DNA from: SHXR01 sp046160305
Lineage (GTDB): Bacteria; Pseudomonadota; Gammaproteobacteria; Burkholderiales; SG8-39
NCBI GenBank assembly: GCA_046160305.1
Contig: JBJXGX010000355.1
Span: 1 to 64,000, forward strand
Direction of reading: 5' to 3'
DNA length: 64,000 nucleotides
Shown: positions 7,698-16,380 of the stretch, piece after piece
Layout of the letters: every line of letters begins with the position of its first letter
Position numbering within the stretch: position 1 is the stretch's first letter
Notes under the pieces: model-generated
The model's database searches: none
Told to the model about the DNA's origin: nothing
Seen by the model: the letters and a program-made list of their open reading frames with translations, nothing else
Made by a program: the position numbers and the translations under genes

Positions 7698-9743
7698 ATG
7701 GACTGGATCTGCCTGTTAGGTTGGTGCGCGATGGCGGCCGATGCAGCGAAGGACGTGGCCTCGGCGGTTGAAGAGGCCGCATTGGCGGGCGCAACGGCAG
7801 CGCGGGAGGATGCGCAACAAGACGAACAGGCGGGTCAAAGCCCGTTGAGCCCAGGTGAAATCGCGAAGTGGGTCGGTCTTGCGGTATTCATCCTGGCACA
7901 GGTGCTCGCACCGTTCATGTTGAGGCTGTACCACCGGCGCGTTGTGAAGGCCATGGGGTCATCGGCGCGCGATACGATCGTGCGGGATAAGTCGGCCCAC
8001 CGCCCACTCGATTCTGTCGACGCGCTGGTAACAGGGGTGCGTTCGCGCTATCGCATTGTCCTCGCGATACTTTGCGTCTCCGTGTCGATCTTCGCGCTGA
8101 TCGCCGGCTTGTCTTACGCATTTCGGGGCGAGACCCTCGAGATGGAGATCCTGTCTACCCTCACATCGATTGCATTGTTCGCCGCGCTGGGTGGCCCGAT
8201 CGTTCTGCTCGGGGTTTCCGCAACGAAATTCGGACAACGCTTCTGGACATGGTTCGCACCCTTTGCGTTTGCCGCCATTGCAATGCAATTGAAAGTCTCC
8301 GAGATTTATCGCGAGCTTGGGGAAATCAAGGATGATGCGAAGGCGGCCACGGCCGCAGATAACGCGCTTGCTTATTGCACGTATTTCTTTGGCGGGATCG
8401 TCGCCGTCACGATCGCGGCCGTCCTTATCCACCGCGCGGTCGGACCAGCCGGGTGGCTGCGGCTCGGGCGGTGGGTCCGCGCCCACCCGAGGTGGTCGGG
8501 GCTCGCGTTTGCCGCGGGCTTCGTTGTGCTCGCGGCCCTCGTCGAGGAGGGCGGGTTTATCGAGTACATCGGATTGGATATTGCAAAGAGCACGCTGGTG
8601 GCCGCCATTTGCGTAGGGCTTTGCTACTACTCTCTTGGCAATCGCAGCCAGCGCGTGGTGGTGCCGCTGCTTGCGGTCGGTGGATTCGCGATCGCCGCAT
8701 CGATCGGATTCTTCGGCAAGAACCTGGCTGCGCTTCTCGTCTATCTTGGGTGGTTCTTGGACGAGGGCGCGAATGTGTTGATCGGCGCGATGATAGTCAA
8801 TCTGCTGATCGCGATCGCGCTTGCCATCGTCGTTGCCTGGTTCGTGCTCGGATGGATCGGCATCGCCTATGAGCGCAAAGGGTTCAGTGATGCCCAATTC
8901 GAGGTCTATGCGTGGATGCTGTCGATCGCGGGGATCGTCGTTTTTCTCGAAAGCACCCTTCTCGGCGGCGAGCTGTTCAGCCCATTCTCGAAAGGTGTGG
9001 CAATCGGAGCGGTCGTCGCGCTCGTTGCCTATTCGATGCTGATCCGCCTCACAAAACCGCTCAACACGAACAAGCGGCTCCTGCTACTGCGCGTCTTCGC
9101 GCAAGACAGCCGCAGCGAGCGATTGTTGGACGAATTGGCCCACCGCTGGCGCTTTGCCGGACCGATCATGATGATCGGCGGGCCGGATCTCGCGCGCTCG
9201 ACCCTCGATCCGGCAGAGGTCGCGCATTTTCTGCGCATGCAATTCGATGAGGACTTCATTTCCGACCGAGGCGCGCTCGATCGCAAGATCATGGCGATGG
9301 ATGAGCGGCCGGATCCCGACGGCCGCTACCGCGTCAACGAATTCTTCTGCTACGACGACATCTGGCAGGAGACCGTCGAACGTCTTGTCACGCGAAGCGA
9401 TGCGATTCTTCTCGACCTGCGGGGATTCACCCTGGAGCGCCGGGGCACCGCCTTTGAAATCGGCTTGCTTACGCGCATGCATGCCACGGCGCGGACAGTC
9501 TTCTTGCTCGACGACACGACCGATCTCAACGCGGTGACCGAATCCATCGGCGCTTCGGCGTGGGCGGCTCTTCCGGAGAACCATCGCGTTCAGACAGCCA
9601 TGGAAGTCAATGGCGAAGAACTGTTTCGAGCGCTGGCCGAATGCGCGGTGGTCGAGGCGAGTCCGCCTGCGAAGGGCGCGGACGCTGCGGGAATCGCCAC
9701 GGCGGCATTGACCGCCAAGGCTGGGGCGACGGGAATGTCCTAG
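7698..9743 (+). CDS. Polytopic membrane protein with cytosolic C-terminal TIR/deoxyribosyltransferase-like domain
   Basis: 681-aa protein of unknown function. After an acidic Ala-rich N-terminus (about 55 residues, likely cytosolic) there are roughly eleven hydrophobic segments, from WVGLAVFILAQVLAPFM (about 58) to AIGAVVALVAYSML (about 445). The last 220 residues are soluble. They contain LLLLRVFAQDSRSERLLDEL, a GPIMMIGGPDLA strand, VNEFFCYDDIWQ and SDAILLDLRGFTLERRG followed by TAFEIGLL. The D-strand plus glycine plus FE-[IL]-G pattern resembles TIR and nucleoside-deoxyribosyltransferase folds, with the Glu in the catalytic position (inference). ATG 7698 is chosen because GGGAGCGGGAC precedes it; ATG 7731 is an alternative. 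It is monocistronic with an inverted repeat after the stop. Confidence 0.75.
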   Translation: MDWICLLGWCAMAADAAKDVASAVEEAALAGATAAREDAQQDEQAGQSPLSPGEIAKWVGLAVFILAQVLAPFMLRLYHRRVVKAMGSSARDTIVRDKSAHRPLDSVDALVTGVRSRYRIVLAILCVSVSIFALIAGLSYAFRGETLEMEILSTLTSIALFAALGGPIVLLGVSATKFGQRFWTWFAPFAFAAIAMQLKVSEIYRELGEIKDDAKAATAADNALAYCTYFFGGIVAVTIAAVLIHRAVGPAGWLRLGRWVRAHPRWSGLAFAAGFVVLAALVEEGGFIEYIGLDIAKSTLVAAICVGLCYYSLGNRSQRVVVPLLAVGGFAIAASIGFFGKNLAALLVYLGWFLDEGANVLIGAMIVNLLIAIALAIVVAWFVLGWIGIAYERKGFSDAQFEVYAWMLSIAGIVVFLESTLLGGELFSPFSKGVAIGAVVALVAYSMLIRLTKPLNTNKRLLLLRVFAQDSRSERLLDELAHRWRFAGPIMMIGGPDLARSTLDPAEVAHFLRMQFDEDFISDRGALDRKIMAMDERPDPDGRYRVNEFFCYDDIWQETVERLVTRSDAILLDLRGFTLERRGTAFEIGLLTRMHATARTVFLLDDTTDLNAVTESIGASAWAALPENHRVQTAMEVNGEELFRALAECAVVEASPPAKGADAAGIATAALTAKAGATGMS

Positions 9744-9772
9744 GGATCTGCGCGGTCGGCTGCGCAGATTCC
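9743..9772 (+). terminator. Hairpin after the membrane-protein gene
   Basis: GGGATCTGCGC at 9743-9753 pairs with GCGCAGATTCC at 9762-9772 with one G-T pair and an 8-base loop. It begins on the last base of the upstream stop codon. There is no strong T-run, so termination strength is uncertain. Confidence 0.4.
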
Positions 9773-9831
9773 TCCGGCATAATGGCTCAGTGTCGCGTCG
9801 TAGCGACGCCATCGATTGTGGAAGCGCAGCC

Positions 9832-11610
9832 ATGCCAAAGATGAAAGGTGGGGAGTTCATTGCCGAGTTCCTGGTCAACGAGAAGATTCCCTACGTGTTC
9901 GGCATTTGCGGCCACGGCAATGTGGGTCTGCTCGATCCGCTGTATCAGGTGCGGGACAAGATCAAGTACGTCTCGCCGCGCCATGAGCAGGTCGCGGGCC
10001 ACATGGCCGATGGTTATTTTCGCGTCAAGCATCAGCCGGTCGCCACGCTCACGTCGACCGGGCCCGGCTCGGCGAACATCATCATGGCGCTTGCGCTCGC
10101 GCAGACCGATTCGTCGGCACTGCTTGCGATTACGGCCAACGTGCCGACCTCGCAATTCAATCGCGGCCCGTTCCAGGAGATCAATCGGCACAACCAGGCC
10201 GATTTTCCGAACATTGTGCGACCGGTCGTGAAGAGGAGTTTCCAACCGTCGCGCGTGGAGATGCTGCCGCTCGCCTTGCGGCAGGCGGTTACGACCATGA
10301 CGAGTGGCCGGCCGGGGCCGGTGAATGTCGATGTGCCGTTCAATCTTTTCCAGGAAGAGGCCGACGTGCAGAACGAGCCTGCGTGGGATGGCTTCAAATT
10401 GCGGCGGAGCGGCGCGGCGATGGACGATGTGCGCAGGGCGATGGATATGATTCTCGCCGCGGAGCGTCCGGTGTTCTTCGTTGGGCATGGCACAACGCTC
10501 GCCGAGGCCGGGCCTGAACTGACTGAGCTGGTGAAAAGTCTTCGTATCCCGGTGATCAGCTCGCCGAACGGCATGGGCACCCTGAACATGGACGATCCGC
10601 TGTCGGTCGGCTTCATCGGCCGCAATGGTGCCTACCCCGCGAATCAGGCCGGGCGCCATGCGGATCTCGTGATCGCAGTGGGTGCGCGATTCGATGATCG
10701 TTCGTCGTCGTCGTGGGTGCCGGGCTATTCCTGGAATTTCCCGGCGACAAAATTGATCCATGTCGATGTCGACCATGCGGAGCTCGGCAGGAACTATGTG
10801 CCGAATCTTGGCATCCTTGCCGATGCGAAGGAATTTCTGCGCCAGTTGCTCGCGGAACTTGCGACCCGCGGTGGCGGCAAGCAGCCGCGCTTGAACGCGT
10901 GGCATGCCGATATCGCGAAATGGCGCGCCGAGTGGGCCGCGTTTGTCGCGCCTAACTTCGAGATGCATGCCTCGCCGATGCGGCCGGAGCGCGTGGTCGC
11001 CGATTGTCGTGCGGTGCTCCCGGACGATGCGATTATTTCGCTCGATTCAGGCGTGCATCACAACTGGTTCATGCAGTTCTGGAACGCGCGGCGCCCGCAA
11101 ACGATGCTGAATACCTGGGGGTACTCCGGAATGGGTTTCGGGCCAAGCGCGATCCTCGGCGCCAAGCTCGCGGCACCGGATCGTCCGTGCGTGGCGATCT
11201 GCGGCGATGGTGGCTTCACGATGGTGCCGCATGTGCTGTGTACCGCCGTCGAATACGACATTCCCGCGATATGGGTCGTATGGAACAATTTTTCATGGGC
11301 GGCGATTCGCGATATCCAGATGGGTTACTTCGGCGGCCGGGAGCATGGAACCGCGTTCTACCAAGGCGCGGATCGCAAGCCCTACAACCCGGACTTCGCT
11401 GCGTGGGCGCGGGCTTCAGGCGTGGAAGGTATGACGGTAACGAAGTCCGAAGACTTCAAAGGCGCGCTCGATCACGCGGTCAAGCTTCGCAAGCCGTACC
11501 TGATCGACGTGCATGTCGATGCGAACATCCGGCCACCGTCGACGGGTGGATGGGGATTGCCGCCACTGAAGTCGAATGAGCCGGTGTTCGGTAAACCGTA
11601 CGTCGCCTAG
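9832..11610 (+). CDS. Thiamine-diphosphate-dependent enzyme of the acetolactate-synthase-like family
   Basis: 592-aa three-domain ThDP enzyme (PYR domain, central FAD/DHS-like domain, PP domain). The ThDP-activating glutamate is in RHEQVAGHMADGY (Glu near residue 50), the PYR domain has LTSTGPGSANI, and the PP domain has the cofactor motif GDGGFTMVP followed about 26 residues later by WNNFSW. Members carry out decarboxylation or carboligation of 2-oxo acids. It lacks features that would let me call it IlvB, glyoxylate carboligase or an oxalyl-CoA enzyme. The start ATG 9832 (MPKMKGGEF) fits the family N-terminus. It converges on the E1 alpha/beta genes, 13 bp from their end. Confidence 0.82.
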   Translation: MPKMKGGEFIAEFLVNEKIPYVFGICGHGNVGLLDPLYQVRDKIKYVSPRHEQVAGHMADGYFRVKHQPVATLTSTGPGSANIIMALALAQTDSSALLAITANVPTSQFNRGPFQEINRHNQADFPNIVRPVVKRSFQPSRVEMLPLALRQAVTTMTSGRPGPVNVDVPFNLFQEEADVQNEPAWDGFKLRRSGAAMDDVRRAMDMILAAERPVFFVGHGTTLAEAGPELTELVKSLRIPVISSPNGMGTLNMDDPLSVGFIGRNGAYPANQAGRHADLVIAVGARFDDRSSSSWVPGYSWNFPATKLIHVDVDHAELGRNYVPNLGILADAKEFLRQLLAELATRGGGKQPRLNAWHADIAKWRAEWAAFVAPNFEMHASPMRPERVVADCRAVLPDDAIISLDSGVHHNWFMQFWNARRPQTMLNTWGYSGMGFGPSAILGAKLAAPDRPCVAICGDGGFTMVPHVLCTAVEYDIPAIWVVWNNFSWAAIRDIQMGYFGGREHGTAFYQGADRKPYNPDFAAWARASGVEGMTVTKSEDFKGALDHAVKLRKPYLIDVHVDANIRPPSTGGWGLPPLKSNEPVFGKPYVA

Positions 11611-11623
11611 ATCGCTCATTCAC

Positions 11624-12619
11624 TCAGGATTTCGCGGCTTCAATGAGTCGAAGCGCTTCACGCACGATCTGCTCCGGTTCCACGCGATGCTCGGCTTCCA
11701 AGGTCGGCGCGTAACCGACCGGGATCCGCGGCGCACCGAGCCGCGCCACTGGCGCGCGAAGCTTCCAGTGCAAGTGTTGTGCGGCTTCGGCGGCGATCTC
11801 GTTCGCGAAGCCGCCGGCTAACACGCTTTCCTGCACAACCAGCAAGCGACCGGTTTTCTCCACGGAACTGAGCACTGCCTCGCGGTCCCAGGGATAGATG
11901 GTGCGCAGATCGATCACTTCCGCCGCAATGTCTTGCTTGGCGAGCGCATCGGCCGCGCGCATCGCCAGATGCGACATGCGCGACCATGCGACGATCGTCA
12001 GGTCTTTGCCGGTACGGAGCGTCTTGGCTTTCCCGATCGGCACCAGTCCTTCGGTGTCGAGGTCGATATCGCCTTCGAGACCCCAAAGATCCTTGTGCTC
12101 CATGAAGACCACCGGATCATCGCAACGGATTGACGCCTTCAACAGACCGCGTCCATCAGCCGGTGTCGCAGGGGTCACGACCACCAGTCCAGGCACATGC
12201 GCGAACCACGCCTCGTACGATTGCGTGTGCTGCGCGGCCATGCCTTGCTTCACGCCAATCGCCTCCCGAACGACCAGCGGCACGCGCGCCTGCCCACCGA
12301 ACATGTAGCGGATCTTCGCCGCCTGGTTCACCAGTTCATCGATCGCGCACAGTCCGAAATCGATCATGCGCAGATCAGCAACCGGTCGCGTGCCCGCCAC
12401 CGCCGCGCCGACCGCCGCGCCCATGATGGTGGATTCGGCGATCGGCGTATTGACGATTCGTTGCGGCCCGAATTCATCGATGAGGCCGGTGTACTGGTTC
12501 GCGCTGCTGTTGCCGTGCGCCGTGCTGAGATCCTCGCCGAGCGCCCAGACGCGCGCATCGCGTCGCATCTCTTCGGCGAGGGCATGGCGAACCGCGTCCG
12601 CGTAGGTCATCCGTGCCAT
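11624..12619 (-). CDS. 2-oxoacid (pyruvate/acetoin-type) dehydrogenase E1 component, beta subunit
   Basis: 331-aa transketolase-like beta chain. It opens MTYADAVRHALAEEM, contains WALGEDLS, the interface segment VNTPIAESTIMGAAVGAA (about residues 57-74) and the C-terminal transketolase domain with VIDLRTIYPWD. Together with the alpha chain it would decarboxylate a 2-oxo acid or acetoin and hand the acyl group to a lipoyl E2. The alpha stop overlaps this gene: ATG 12610 overlaps it as ATGA, while ATG 12619 gives the longer family-like N-terminus. No E2 or E3 gene is in the window. Confidence 0.9.
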   Translation of the reverse strand: MARMTYADAVRHALAEEMRRDARVWALGEDLSTAHGNSSANQYTGLIDEFGPQRIVNTPIAESTIMGAAVGAAVAGTRPVADLRMIDFGLCAIDELVNQAAKIRYMFGGQARVPLVVREAIGVKQGMAAQHTQSYEAWFAHVPGLVVVTPATPADGRGLLKASIRCDDPVVFMEHKDLWGLEGDIDLDTEGLVPIGKAKTLRTGKDLTIVAWSRMSHLAMRAADALAKQDIAAEVIDLRTIYPWDREAVLSSVEKTGRLLVVQESVLAGGFANEIAAEAAQHLHWKLRAPVARLGAPRIPVGYAPTLEAEHRVEPEQIVREALRLIEAAKS

Positions 12620-13593
12620 ACCGGGGCTCCCATGTCTTGAATGTCGGTATACGCGAGGCGCGCATCAGGATAGGCGGCGGCGAGTGCCTCGTTGACCGCG
12701 CTATCGATCGTCGCGGCGATTTCATTCTCGATCTGATCGCACACCGTGGCATTGACACTCTGCCCGATGAGCCAGCGCCTGCAACGGCCGATGGGTTCAT
12801 GATGCCGCATGAAATCTTCGATCTCCGCCTTGTCGCGATAAAGCATCTTGTCGAATGCGAGATGGCCACGCACGCGATAGGTGGTGGCGTGGATCAGTCG
12901 AGGTCCTTTTCCCGCACGCACTTCCGCAACGACCCGCGATGCGCCATCGCTCACAGCGATCACGTCGTTGCCATCGACATTCATCGCCGGAACGCCGAAC
13001 GCCTCGGACCGCGCGACAACACCCTTGCCCGCCATCATCGTTTTGGTGACGGTCGTCGAGGCGTAGACGTTGTCCTCGATCACGAACAGCACCGGTAGCT
13101 CGTAGACCTTGGCCCAGTTGAGCGCCTCGGAGAACGGCCCGCGATTGATCGTGCCGTCACCGATGAATGCGACCACGATGCGATCTTCACCCAGTAATCG
13201 GATTGCTTGTGCCGCACCGACTGCCATGGTCGCGCCATCGGCGACGATGCCGTTCGCGCCCAGCATGCCCACCGAAAAATCGGCGATGTGCATGGAGCCG
13301 CCCTTGCCGCCGCAGGTGCCGCCCACGCGCCCGAACAACTCTTTCCACATCGCGAACGGATTGGCGCCCTTGGCGAGCGCGTGGCCGTGACCGCGATGAT
13401 TGCTGAAAAGATAATCGGTCTTGCGCAGATGTGCGACGACTCCGGTCGCAACCGCTTCCTGGCCGGTGCTCTGATGGGCAGAACCGAGGATGTTGCCCTT
13501 GGTCATTTCAACGCCGACCCGCTCTTCGAAGGCGCGAATGAGATGCATCGTTCTAAAGAGCGCGAGGACGCGCTCGATGTCAGGCTTTGACAT
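12607..13593 (-). CDS. 2-oxoacid (pyruvate/acetoin-type) dehydrogenase E1 component, alpha subunit
   Basis: 328-aa ThDP-binding alpha chain. Seen: MTKGNILGSAHQSTGQEAV (about residues 29-47), FSNHRGHGHALAKG, GGTCGGKGGSMH, the ThDP motif GDGTINRGPFSEALNWAK (about 160) and IEDNVYASTT. These match pyruvate or acetoin dehydrogenase E1 alpha. The start at 13593 is preceded by GGGGAGGTC; a much longer frame upstream is only the antisense of the acyl-CoA dehydrogenase gene. It is first of the two-gene operon and diverges from that dehydrogenase. Substrate choice between pyruvate, acetoin and branched-chain acids is not resolvable by eye. Confidence 0.9.
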   Translation of the reverse strand: MSKPDIERVLALFRTMHLIRAFEERVGVEMTKGNILGSAHQSTGQEAVATGVVAHLRKTDYLFSNHRGHGHALAKGANPFAMWKELFGRVGGTCGGKGGSMHIADFSVGMLGANGIVADGATMAVGAAQAIRLLGEDRIVVAFIGDGTINRGPFSEALNWAKVYELPVLFVIEDNVYASTTVTKTMMAGKGVVARSEAFGVPAMNVDGNDVIAVSDGASRVVAEVRAGKGPRLIHATTYRVRGHLAFDKMLYRDKAEIEDFMRHHEPIGRCRRWLIGQSVNATVCDQIENEIAATIDSAVNEALAAAYPDARLAYTDIQDMGAPVWHG

Positions 13594-13713
13594 GACCTCC
13601 CCATCAACGAGTAGTGGCGAACGCACCGAGATTACACCAATCGAATGGGCGGTCGGTTGAGCCGGTGCGCGCGCGACGCGGGTATCATCGGCGATCCCCA
13701 ACGGAGAATGATC

Positions 13714-14940
13714 ATGGAATTTACCTATTCGGACAAGGTGAAGGCGCTGCAGGAGCGTCTGATCGCCTTCATGGACAAGTATATCTATCCCAATGAGGCA
13801 CGTTATTGGGCCGACATCGCGGAGAACACGAAAAAGGGCCAGCGCTGGACGCCGGTGCCGTTGATCGATGAGTTGAAGCCGCTCGCGCGGCAGGCCGGTC
13901 TCTGGAACATGTGGTGGCCGAAGGGCCATGGCGGCGAGCTGTCCAATCTCGAATACGCGCCGCTTTGCGAGATCATGGGTCGCGTCACCTGGGCGCCCGA
14001 AGTGTTCAATTGCTCGGCGCCTGATACCGGCAACATGGAAACGCTGATCCGCTACGCGTCCGAAGAGCACAAGCGGGAATGGCTGGTGCCGTTGTCGGAA
14101 GGCAAGATCCGTTCGTGTTTCGCGATGACCGAGCCCGATGTCGCCTCGTCGGATGCAACGAACATCCAGGCATCGATCCGGCGCGATGGTGATCACTACA
14201 TCGTCAACGGGCGCAAGTGGTGGTCGTCGGGCGCACCCGATCCGCGCTGCAAGATTTTCATCTTCATGGGCAAGACCAATCCCGACGGACCGCGGCACTC
14301 GCAACAGTCGATGATCCTGATCCCGCGCGACACCCCCGGCGTGAAGGTCGTGCGCCCGCTCAATATCCTGGGGTACGACGATGCGCCGCACGGCCACGCG
14401 CTCACCGAATTCGAGAATGTTCGCGTACCGGTTTCCAATATCCTGCTTGGCGAGGGCAGGGGGTTCGAGATCGCGCAGGGCCGGCTCGGACCGGGCCGCA
14501 TCCATCACTGCATGCGGATCATCGGCCAGGCGGAGCGCGCACTCGAATTGATGTGCAAGCGGCTCTCATCACGCGTGGCATTCGGCAAGCCGGTGTCGGA
14601 GCAAGGCGTGTGGCATGAGCGCATCGCCGAAGCCCGCATCGGTATCGAGACGACGCGCCTCCTTACGCTGAAGGCCGCCTACATGATGGACACGGTCGGC
14701 AACAAGACGGCGCGCGCCGAGATCTCGATGATCAAGGTGCTCGCACCGAATGTCGCGGAGAAGATCATCGACTGGGCGATCCAGGCGCACGGCGGCGGCG
14801 GCATGTCGGATGACTTCCCGCTCGCCTACATGTACGTGTGGAATCGATCGCTCAGATTCGCGGATGGTCCAGACGAAGTGCACCGGAATTCGATCGCGAA
14901 GTGGGAACTGGGGCGGCACGCTTCGATTCCTAAACCCTGA
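13714..14940 (+). CDS. Acyl-CoA dehydrogenase
   Basis: 408-aa FAD flavoprotein oxidising an acyl-CoA to the 2-enoyl-CoA, electrons going to ETF. Seen: the middle-domain segment SCFAMTEPDVASSDATN (about residues 133-149), YIVNGRKWWSSGA, the C-terminal helix region AIQAHGGGGMSDDFPLA and ADGPDEVHRNSIAKWEL at the end. The WWSSGA and GPDEVH segments place it in the larger branch related to ACAD10/11-type or FadE-type long enzymes. ATG 13714 is preferred over ATG 13708 because CGGAGA gives proper spacing. The GST gene follows after 61 bp in the same direction. Confidence 0.92.
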   Translation: MEFTYSDKVKALQERLIAFMDKYIYPNEARYWADIAENTKKGQRWTPVPLIDELKPLARQAGLWNMWWPKGHGGELSNLEYAPLCEIMGRVTWAPEVFNCSAPDTGNMETLIRYASEEHKREWLVPLSEGKIRSCFAMTEPDVASSDATNIQASIRRDGDHYIVNGRKWWSSGAPDPRCKIFIFMGKTNPDGPRHSQQSMILIPRDTPGVKVVRPLNILGYDDAPHGHALTEFENVRVPVSNILLGEGRGFEIAQGRLGPGRIHHCMRIIGQAERALELMCKRLSSRVAFGKPVSEQGVWHERIAEARIGIETTRLLTLKAAYMMDTVGNKTARAEISMIKVLAPNVAEKIIDWAIQAHGGGGMSDDFPLAYMYVWNRSLRFADGPDEVHRNSIAKWELGRHASIPKP

Positions 14941-15001
14941 ACTCTTGTTCCTAATTGCGTCCAATGCGGTTCATTCTTCGCTGGAAGCAGGAGTCGTGCA
15001 G

Positions 15002-15667
15002 ATGCTAAAGCTCTGCGGCGTTCAGCTTTCCAACTACTACAACAAGGTCAAGATCGCGCTCATCGAGAAGGGCATTCCCTTCGAAGAGGAGTACTGCATG
15101 ACATCGCAAGATGCGGCGATGCTCGTGCGTTCCCCGATGGGCAAGATTCCATTTCTCGATCTTGGCGATGGGCAATTCTTGTGCGAGTCGCAGGTCATTC
15201 TCGAGTACCTCGAAGATGCCTATCCGCAGATTCCGCTGCTGCCGAAAGATCCCATCGCGCGTGCGCGCACGCGCGAGTTGATCACGGTAATGGAGATCAG
15301 CTTCGAGCTTGTCGGCCGGCGATTGTATCGGGCAGCGTTCTTCGGCGGTCCGCCACCTTCCGAGGAAACGAAGAAAGAGGTCCGTCGCGAGCTGAAAAAA
15401 GGCTTAAGCGCGATTCGACAACTCGCGAAATTTTCGCCCCACGCTGCGGGGTCCGAGTTCGGCTGGGCTGACTGCGCCGCGGCCAATCATTTGCCGTTGG
15501 TCGCCGCGGCGGTAAAGACGATCTTCGATGAAGACGTCTATGGCGACTATGCCGCCACCGTGAATACGTACCAAAAGATGATCGGGGCGCGCCCTTCGGT
15601 AAGGAGAGTGCTCGATGATCGGAAGGCGTTTCTAAAGGCGCGGGAGGCGGCGAAGGGGGAAGTGTGA
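15002..15667 (+). CDS. Glutathione S-transferase family protein
   Basis: 221-aa cytosolic GST. The N-terminal thioredoxin-like half reads LKLCGVQLSNYYNKVKIALI, then PMGKIPFLDLGDGQFLCESQ (the cis-Pro and Glu-Ser glutathione-binding region, about residues 47-66) and ILEYLEDAYP. The C-terminal half is helical with GSEFGWADCAAANHLP (N-capping-type Asp). Such enzymes conjugate or reduce substrates with glutathione. ATG 15002 follows CAGGAGTCGTGCAG. It may be cotranscribed with the acyl-CoA dehydrogenase and ends 63 bp from the convergent dUTPase gene. Confidence 0.88.
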   Translation: MLKLCGVQLSNYYNKVKIALIEKGIPFEEEYCMTSQDAAMLVRSPMGKIPFLDLGDGQFLCESQVILEYLEDAYPQIPLLPKDPIARARTRELITVMEISFELVGRRLYRAAFFGGPPPSEETKKEVRRELKKGLSAIRQLAKFSPHAAGSEFGWADCAAANHLPLVAAAVKTIFDEDVYGDYAATVNTYQKMIGARPSVRRVLDDRKAFLKAREAAKGEV

Positions 15668-15730
15668 AGGCGGAATAAACGCCATCTCAACCATCACGGA
15701 GGAGAGGAGCATCACTTATCGCTCGTCCCT

Positions 15731-16363
15731 TCACTTCTCGTATCGAAGCTTTAGGGCGCTATAGATATCATCGCGAAAGCTGGCAATGTCCGCATTCAGG
15801 GCCGCCACAATTTCCGCCAGATGCTCGTTGTCTTCCCGGCCGCTCCAGTTCTTCCGATACAAACCGGCTTTGTAGCCGTGATCTTGCCGGAAGAAGTTGA
15901 GAACGTTCTTGCCGACATAGCGGCGATGCAGACTGTCGATGTCCAGGTCGACGCCTCGTACCAGCGCGAAGAACGCCTGGGGATCGAATGAACGTCGTGT
16001 GAGCGTGGTCTGGGCGATGGCTTCGATCAGGTCATGCAGCGTTTTGTCATGGGAACGGTCGGCAGTCGCCTGGTAGTCCTCGGCCAGGCGCGCGGCAATC
16101 CGCGTCGTGTCGGATTCGCGCCCCATCAGATCGGACATGCCAAAGTGCCAGATGTCGACGACTTCTAGGCGAATCTGCTCGATATCCGGTTCGGCCGACA
16201 GATCCTTCCACCATTTCCAGCCGACGTGCTCGAGCATTTCGGCGCATTCGGTCCAGATGGCGCGATGCCACGGATAACCCGCGCTGCGCCACGACGGATT
16301 CACCTTGCGGTTCATCTCTTCCTGCAGGCCGATCATGGTCGTGAATTTCACTACATTCGACAA
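15731..16363 (-). CDS. All-alpha dimeric dUTP diphosphatase (dUTPase_2, MazG-like superfamily)
   Basis: 210-aa protein that should hydrolyse dUTP (and dUDP) to dUMP, limiting uracil in DNA and supplying dTMP synthesis. The metal-binding helices are visible: TECAEMLEHVGWKWWK (about residues 38-53) and IRLEVVDIWHFGMSD (about 64-78), the E-x-x-x-D/E pattern of dimeric dUTPases. GYKAGLYRKNW near residue 168 is another family segment. The start is TTG 16363, supported by AAAAGGAAC seven bases upstream; the first ATG at 16336 has no ribosome site. This family is best known in phages, kinetoplastids and some bacteria. It sits 17 bp after the larger gene's stop on the same strand. Confidence 0.85.
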   Translation of the reverse strand: MSNVVKFTTMIGLQEEMNRKVNPSWRSAGYPWHRAIWTECAEMLEHVGWKWWKDLSAEPDIEQIRLEVVDIWHFGMSDLMGRESDTTRIAARLAEDYQATADRSHDKTLHDLIEAIAQTTLTRRSFDPQAFFALVRGVDLDIDSLHRRYVGKNVLNFFRQDHGYKAGLYRKNWSGREDNEHLAEIVAALNADIASFRDDIYSALKLRYEK

Positions 16364-16380
16364 ACTGATTGTTCCTTTTC

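Noticed and set aside
7698..9743. Member of a defence island
   Set aside because: No restriction, toxin-antitoxin, nuclease, cyclic-nucleotide or phage genes flank it; the defence idea is kept only as a possibility in the finding.
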